Shown here piece after piece: positions 60,041 through 64,000 of a stretch of DNA of 64,000 nucleotides. The position numbers and the translations under genes are program-made. How positions within the stretch are numbered: the first letter of the stretch is position 1; each line of letters starts with the position of its first letter. The notes beneath the pieces are model-generated. The model ran no database searches and was not told the origin of the DNA. It saw nothing but the letters and a program-made list of their open reading frames with translations. This DNA comes from Bacteroidales bacterium. Its GTDB lineage: Bacteria > Bacteroidota > Bacteroidia > Bacteroidales > Lentimicrobiaceae. The DNA lies in assembly GCA_016709025.1 (NCBI GenBank), contig JADJEQ010000015.1, forward strand, positions 1 through 64,000, in the 5' to 3' direction.

Positions 60041-60455
60041 CCCACGCGGAGACGCGAAGACGCAAAGTGTCAGGTGTGATCTCTCATGGTGAGAATAACA
60101 CGTTTCACTTAAAGATTTTTAAAATAACATTTCATTATCCTTTAGTTTTGGTTTATGCTTTTAGAATAAAAATAAATGAATATCCTTCGATTCCTCACAA
60201 AATGACTATCGGTCTGAAGGGTAATTTCTTTCATAAAAAGCAATATTCAATGACGTTCTAATCCAAAATGCCCCATACCAATGTCATCCTGAGCGGAGTC
60301 GAAGGATGACTATGATGCGCTTGACTGCTCAGCGTGACATTTATTTAAATACCAGGGAATCATTCATGAAACTTTCTTTAACCAAACAAACAATGTAATA
60401 TTAAACTAAGTTGAATAACATTTGAGAATTCTTGCGTCTTTGCGTGAGATCTTTT
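60041..60455. repeat. Island F: inverted ACGCAAAG arms, no gene
   Basis: The left arm (60041-60069) has three octamer units (ACGCGGAG, ACGCGAAG, ACGCAAAG); the right arm (60431-60450) has two in inverse orientation. Between them is AT-rich sequence with one 28-bp dispersed palindrome (60283-60310). An 86-codon frame (60001-60261) overlaps the left arm and has no features of a gene. The right arm ends about 20 bp before the amidotransferase ATG. Confidence 0.75.
60283..60310. repeat. Dispersed GAGCGGAGTCGAAGG palindromic repeat
   Basis: GTCATCCT and AGGATGAC form an 8-bp stem around GAGCGGAGTCGA. A related copy (GAGCGAAGTCGAAGG) lies near 23629-23645 with different stem sequence. This repeat type is common in many bacterial genomes, from memory. 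Confidence 0.75.
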
Positions 60456-60497
60456 TTAAAACGTGCAATATGAAGAAAAACAGCGTTTGGATTTATA

Positions 60498-61565
60498 TTG
60501 ATTCTGCTCAGTATTTCGCTTTCAGCCCAACAGTATTTCGGTACGCCGGCAGCTGCGGGGCACCGGTGTATTGTGCTTATGAATCCCACCGAAAACAACC
60601 TGAAAACGATCTTTTACCTGGTTGATAACAAGATTTTCCCCTTGCCTGACGATTACCATCTGGTTGGATTTTATTATTCCTCCCAGGGATATGATTTCAG
60701 CCAGTCAGCCAAATTTATAAAAGAATCGGGCAGGACGAACGTATTTTTACATGCCTGTACCGACACGATCGGGAAGGCGGAATTTTCAAAAAACCCATGT
60801 AGCGATGACTTTAACCTGGTTTTTTCCGGTTCAAAGGGCGTTATTTTTTTCGGCGGACCCGATATTCCACCTGTACTTTATCAGCAGCAAACCAACCTGT
60901 TGACGGAAATCTCCGATTATCATCGTCACGCATTTGAAGCTTCTTTCCTCTTTCATCTGTTGGGAGGATATCAGGACGAAAACTATGTTCCGCTTTTGGA
61001 GCAAAATCCTGATTACCGGATTCTGGGCATTTGCCTTGGGATGCAAACCATGAATGTGGCGACAGGCGGTACCCTGGTGCAGGATATCCCTACCGTGGTT
61101 TACCGGCAGGAAACGGCCGAACAGGTGCTGAAGGCCGATCCCGATGCCCGTCACCGGAATTACAACACCAACCTGGGTACGGATAATGAACTGATCTGGG
61201 GACACTTTCACAGGATAAAGATGTTGATGCCCGAAAGGATGCAGGATTTCATGCCAGGTTCCGACCCTTACCCGTTTGTGCTGAGCAGCCATCACCAGGC
61301 TGCCGGCCGCATTGGATCGGGTTTCAGAATTGCCGCAACCAGCATGGATGGAAAAGTTGTGGAGGCCCTGGTGCACGAAAAGTATCCCAATGTGATCGGA
61401 TTCCAGTTTCACCCGGAACCAACCTTCCTCTATCAACCTGAAACTAAGTTCCGCGAAATACCTGATCAGCCATCCACAGGCTCCTTTATTGAACTTTACG
61501 GAAGTGAAAAAGGAGAATTATTTAACCGGAATATATGGAAATGGATGGGAATCGCTTTAAAGTGA
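60498..61565 (+). CDS. C26-type glutamine amidotransferase-like protein, signal peptide frameshifted
   Basis: A 355-residue frame of the gamma-glutamyl-hydrolase/PuuD (class I amidotransferase, peptidase C26) family: IFFGGPDIPPVLY, the nucleophile elbow GICLGMQTMN (Cys near residue 180), SSHHQAAGRIG and the His-Glu pair GFQFHPEPTF. The annotated start is TTG at 60498. A better signal peptide (MKKTAFGFILILLS) would begin at the ATG at 60470 if one A were removed from the A5 run at 60476-60480. So the gene has probably lost its export signal or the assembly has an extra A. It likely hydrolyses gamma-glutamyl compounds in the periplasm. Confidence 0.85.
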   Translation: MILLSISLSAQQYFGTPAAAGHRCIVLMNPTENNLKTIFYLVDNKIFPLPDDYHLVGFYYSSQGYDFSQSAKFIKESGRTNVFLHACTDTIGKAEFSKNPCSDDFNLVFSGSKGVIFFGGPDIPPVLYQQQTNLLTEISDYHRHAFEASFLFHLLGGYQDENYVPLLEQNPDYRILGICLGMQTMNVATGGTLVQDIPTVVYRQETAEQVLKADPDARHRNYNTNLGTDNELIWGHFHRIKMLMPERMQDFMPGSDPYPFVLSSHHQAAGRIGSGFRIAATSMDGKVVEALVHEKYPNVIGFQFHPEPTFLYQPETKFREIPDQPSTGSFIELYGSEKGELFNRNIWKWMGIALK

Positions 61566-61750
61566 AAAGTGAAAAGAGTGAAGAGTGAAAAGTGAAGAAT
61601 GGTAAATAGTAAAGGAGGTAAAAAGTATAACTTGAGACTTTTACAAATCACTAAAGACAATGAGTTATAGTGATTAAAGTTTGATATTAAAAAACAGCTT
61701 TCGGAGTGATCTTTTACTTTGAGCTTTGAGCTTTAGACTTTGAGCTTAAT
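61566..61750. repeat. Spacer with heptad arrays at both ends, touching two stop codons
   Basis: GTGAAAA-type words (61562-61600) start at the stop codon of the amidotransferase gene. CTTTGAG/CTTTAGA words (61711-61749) end at the stop codon of the convergent butyrate kinase gene. The arms are different word families, like 41967-42217. No gene in between. Confidence 0.75.
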
Positions 61751-62827
61751 CTACCTATACTCTTTCACTTCCACTTCGCCTCTTAAAACCATCAACCCAT
61801 TCATTGCCAGGGCGCGCATTTCATCCTCACCGGGATAAACATGCACCGGGGCGATTTTATAAACGCGCTCAATCACCTGGTTTACAAACCATTTACTATG
61901 GGCGATACCACCGGTGATCAGTATTCCGTCAACATCACCCTTAAGCACGGTACTCATGGCCCCAATGATTTTTGCTACCTGGTAACCCATGGCTTCAAGG
62001 ATAAATTTTGCGTTCTCGTCACCGGCTTCGGCACGTTTTTCAACGTCATAGGCGTTGTTCGTTCCCAGGAAAGCAGTCATGCCGCCTTTGCCTTTGATCA
62101 TCTGCAGAAGTTCCTTCTGGGTGAATTTCCCGCTGAAACAGGCCCGCACAAGGTCGGCTGCCGGTAAAGTTCCGCTGCGTTCAGGCGAAAATGGCCCTTC
62201 TCCGTCAAGCGCCTGGTTTACATCTACCACCATCCCTTTTTTATGGGCGCCCACACTGATGCCACCACCGAGATGAACTACAATCAGGTTCAGGTCTTCG
62301 TATTTGCGCATGATCGATTTCGCATGCTGGCGGGCGGTCGCTTTCTGGTTGAGAGCGTGAAATATTGATTTACGCTGAAATTCAGGATGCCCCGAAACAC
62401 GGGCATGGGGTTCCAGTTCGTCCACCACCACCGGGTCGGCAATAAAAGCGCGTGCATTGGGCAGGCTTTTGGCAATGTCGTCGGCAATAAACCCGCCCAG
62501 GTTGCTGGCATGTTCACCCATAGGACTATTGACCATATCCTGCTTCATGATCTCATTTACTTCGTACACCCCGGAAGGGATGGGTTTGGTAAGTCCGCCA
62601 CGCCCAACCACGGCACGGATGCTGTCCATCTCAATGCCTGCCTCTTCCAGTTGCTTGTAAATGATCTCCTTACGGAAAGCGTATTGATCGGTGATCTTGT
62701 CAAATTTTGAAAGTTCTTCGGCAGAATGGGCAATGGTCCGGACAAAAACCGGGTTAGCACCGCTGAAAACGGCGATTTTGGTTGACGTTGACCCGGGGTT
62801 GATGGCCAGGATGCGGAGCTCTTCCAT
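61751..62827 (-). CDS. buk: Butyrate kinase
   Basis: A 358-residue ASKHA-family kinase that transfers phosphate from butyryl-phosphate to ADP. ILAINPGSTSTKIAVFSG is the N-terminal signature; then FIADPVVVDELEPHARVSG, IVVHLGGGISVGAHKKG and ILITGGIAHSKWFVNQV. The length is the family norm. Branched-chain acyl-phosphates are also accepted by some family members, which would suit the leucine cluster. It lies 22 bp downstream of ptb on the same strand, forming a classic ptb-buk operon. Confidence 0.95.
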   Translation of the reverse strand: MEELRILAINPGSTSTKIAVFSGANPVFVRTIAHSAEELSKFDKITDQYAFRKEIIYKQLEEAGIEMDSIRAVVGRGGLTKPIPSGVYEVNEIMKQDMVNSPMGEHASNLGGFIADDIAKSLPNARAFIADPVVVDELEPHARVSGHPEFQRKSIFHALNQKATARQHAKSIMRKYEDLNLIVVHLGGGISVGAHKKGMVVDVNQALDGEGPFSPERSGTLPAADLVRACFSGKFTQKELLQMIKGKGGMTAFLGTNNAYDVEKRAEAGDENAKFILEAMGYQVAKIIGAMSTVLKGDVDGILITGGIAHSKWFVNQVIERVYKIAPVHVYPGEDEMRALAMNGLMVLRGEVEVKEYR

Positions 62828-62849
62828 ATGCTTCGATTTAAAAAGTGGA

Positions 62850-63755
62850 CTACTTCGCGATTAAAGCCGCCAAAGCAATGCTGTAAAGTTTGGTTTGTGC
62901 GCTGTCGCCACGTGACGAAAGCACGCATGGAACCCTGCCCCCGGCAACAAAAGCGCCCAATTCGGCTCCGGCAAGTTTGGTATTGGTTTTATAAAATACA
63001 TTTCCGGCCTCAATGTTCGGGAAAAGCAGGCAATCAGCATCCCCGGCAACAGGTCCGGCAAGTTTTTTAATATCGGCCGATTCCTTATCAATGGCAGCAT
63101 CCAACGCAAGCGGACCGTCAACAAAGGCACCGGTGATCTGTCCACGGTCGGCCATTTTCGATAAAAGCGCAGCATCAACGCACGAAGGCATGCCGGCCAG
63201 TACCTGTTCCGATGCGGTTATCACAGCAACTTTAGGTTTCTCAATTCCAAGAGCTTTGGCGGTATTCACTAAGTAATTCAGAATGGCTACCTTCTGTTTG
63301 AACTCCGGCAACGGGATAATCGCCACATCGCCCACGATCAGCAGTTTATGATACAACGGGTTTTCTATCACGGTTACATGGCTTAATACAGCCCCGGGAT
63401 CCATCAGGCCTTCTTCCTTGTTCAGGATGGCTTTCATGTATTTATCGGTACTTACCAAACCCTTCATCAAAAGATCGCCTTCACCCTTGTTCACCAGCTT
63501 AACAGCCACAACGGCCGCCTTGCTTTCGTTTGGTTCATGAACAAATCTGAATTTGCCCGGGTCAACGCCCAACTGGGCGCATACTTTCCGCATGGTCTCC
63601 TCATCACCCACCAGGATTCCGTCCACAATGCCCTTGTCAACAGCTTCACTTACCGCTTCAATGGTGTGTGAATCATTGGCATAAGCTGCCACCAGCCTTT
63701 TTTTTGTTTTCGATTTAAGGACTTCAAACATCTGGTCCAGTTTGGTAATTGCCAT
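62850..63755 (-). CDS. ptb: Phosphate butyryltransferase
   Basis: A 301-residue phosphate acyltransferase: AAYANDSHTIEAVSEAVDKG, VNKGEGDLLMKGLVSTDKYM, DVAIIPLPEFKQKVAILNY, FVDGPLALDAAIDKESA, CLLFPNIEAGNVFYK. It exchanges CoA for phosphate on butyryl-CoA, and buk then makes ATP. The ATG at 63755 has a textbook GGAGG at 63761-63765 with a 5-nt spacer, unusual for Bacteroidota, and a possible -7 box at 63834-63841. Confidence 0.95.
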   Translation of the reverse strand: MAITKLDQMFEVLKSKTKKRLVAAYANDSHTIEAVSEAVDKGIVDGILVGDEETMRKVCAQLGVDPGKFRFVHEPNESKAAVVAVKLVNKGEGDLLMKGLVSTDKYMKAILNKEEGLMDPGAVLSHVTVIENPLYHKLLIVGDVAIIPLPEFKQKVAILNYLVNTAKALGIEKPKVAVITASEQVLAGMPSCVDAALLSKMADRGQITGAFVDGPLALDAAIDKESADIKKLAGPVAGDADCLLFPNIEAGNVFYKTNTKLAGAELGAFVAGGRVPCVLSSRGDSAQTKLYSIALAALIAK

Positions 63756-63833
63756 ATTATCCTCCGTTGTGATTGTTGGAATTGTTATTTAAATATCTTG
63801 ATAATGCGATACTTGCAATGTGTTTTCAGGGCA

Positions 63834-63841
63834 CAAAATTA
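63834..63841 (-). promoter_or_regulatory. Possible -7 box for the ptb-buk operon
   Basis: TAATTTTG on the minus strand matches TANNTTTG and lies about 79 nt before the ptb start. No clear -33 element is seen. The remaining 63842-64000 shows nothing else. Confidence 0.4.
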
Positions 63842-64000
63842 TCAATTAGCTTCATATGTTTCTAAAAATAAGTGAAACACCTAAATTATTTAGAATGATT
63901 TTACGTATGGAAATTTAAATTTGGTTCTTAATGGTCTTACAGGGCACAAAAAGGAAGGACTGATCGATAGTAAAGATTTGACCCGAAGCCGATTAGATTG

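Noticed and set aside
60001..60261. 86-codon plus-strand frame in island F
   Set aside because: It runs through the octamer arm and AT-rich sequence, with no domain or coding-like composition.
49232..61750. CRISPR array
   Set aside because: The short repeats are 6-8 nt, degenerate and without spacers of uniform length; no cas genes.

Overview
The window looks like a chromosomal piece of an uncultured Bacteroidota bacterium, most likely order Bacteroidales. Supporting this are type IX secretion system (T9SS) sorting domains of both types, a PorP/SprF-like protein, a PorE-like OmpA protein, SusC/SusD outer-membrane nutrient proteins, two hybrid two-component systems that end in AraC domains, Bacteroidota-style -7 promoter boxes (TANNTTTG) and general scarcity of Shine-Dalgarno sites. 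No rRNA, tRNA, CRISPR array, phage or transposase gene was recognised.

Layout. 1-8942: a giant repeat adhesin (5' end outside the window) with a type B T9SS domain, then its PorP/SprF partner and a PorE-like OmpA protein. 8989-15693: housekeeping genes (trpS, RNase G/E, a 29-residue mS38-like ribosomal protein, HU, mutY, ssb) and an HMG-CoA-lyase-like gene. 15889-24071: a hybrid sensor/regulator, a DUF2442 protein, a T9SS cargo protein, an acetyltransferase, a DinD remnant, a GH25 lysozyme and a repeat-rich gap. 24072-41966: a polysaccharide utilisation locus with GH130, an MFS transporter, a lipoprotein of an unrecognised family, SusC (frameshifted), SusD, a LamG lipoprotein, a GH13 alpha-glucosidase, a T9SS-exported paralogue of the unrecognised family and another putative six-hairpin glycosidase. 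42218-44098: a hypothetical gene and a two-subunit 3-oxoacid CoA-transferase. 44339-47379: a second hybrid sensor/regulator and a lipoprotein. 47509-57190: an alpha/beta hydrolase and a full minus-strand leucine (liu-type) degradation set. 57546-63755: a broken beta-helix T9SS protein, an MBL-fold hydrolase, a C26 amidotransferase with a frameshifted signal peptide, and butyrate kinase with phosphate butyryltransferase.

Metabolism. The leucine genes would take isovaleryl-CoA to HMG-CoA and then to acetyl-CoA plus acetoacetate, and the nearby CoA-transferase could activate the acetoacetate. Butyrate kinase and phosphate butyryltransferase add acyl-phosphate and ATP chemistry.

Most striking observation. 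The spacers of the leucine cluster are filled by small islands bounded by inverted arms of short-period (6-8 nt) degenerate repeats. Each spacer uses a different repeat word. The arms sit at the stop codon of the upstream gene and just before the start of the next. Inside are small co-oriented genes: a GxxExxY (PD-(D/E)XK-like) protein, two four-helix-bundle 23S-IVS-type proteins, or decayed sequence. Other islands with related arms and no gene lie elsewhere in the window. This resembles the layout of 23S rRNA intervening sequences, moved into mRNA spacers, and may be a small undescribed mobile or RNA-processed element class.

Three genes (SusC, the beta-helix protein, the C26 amidotransferase) carry apparent single small indels. 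These may be real or assembly errors.
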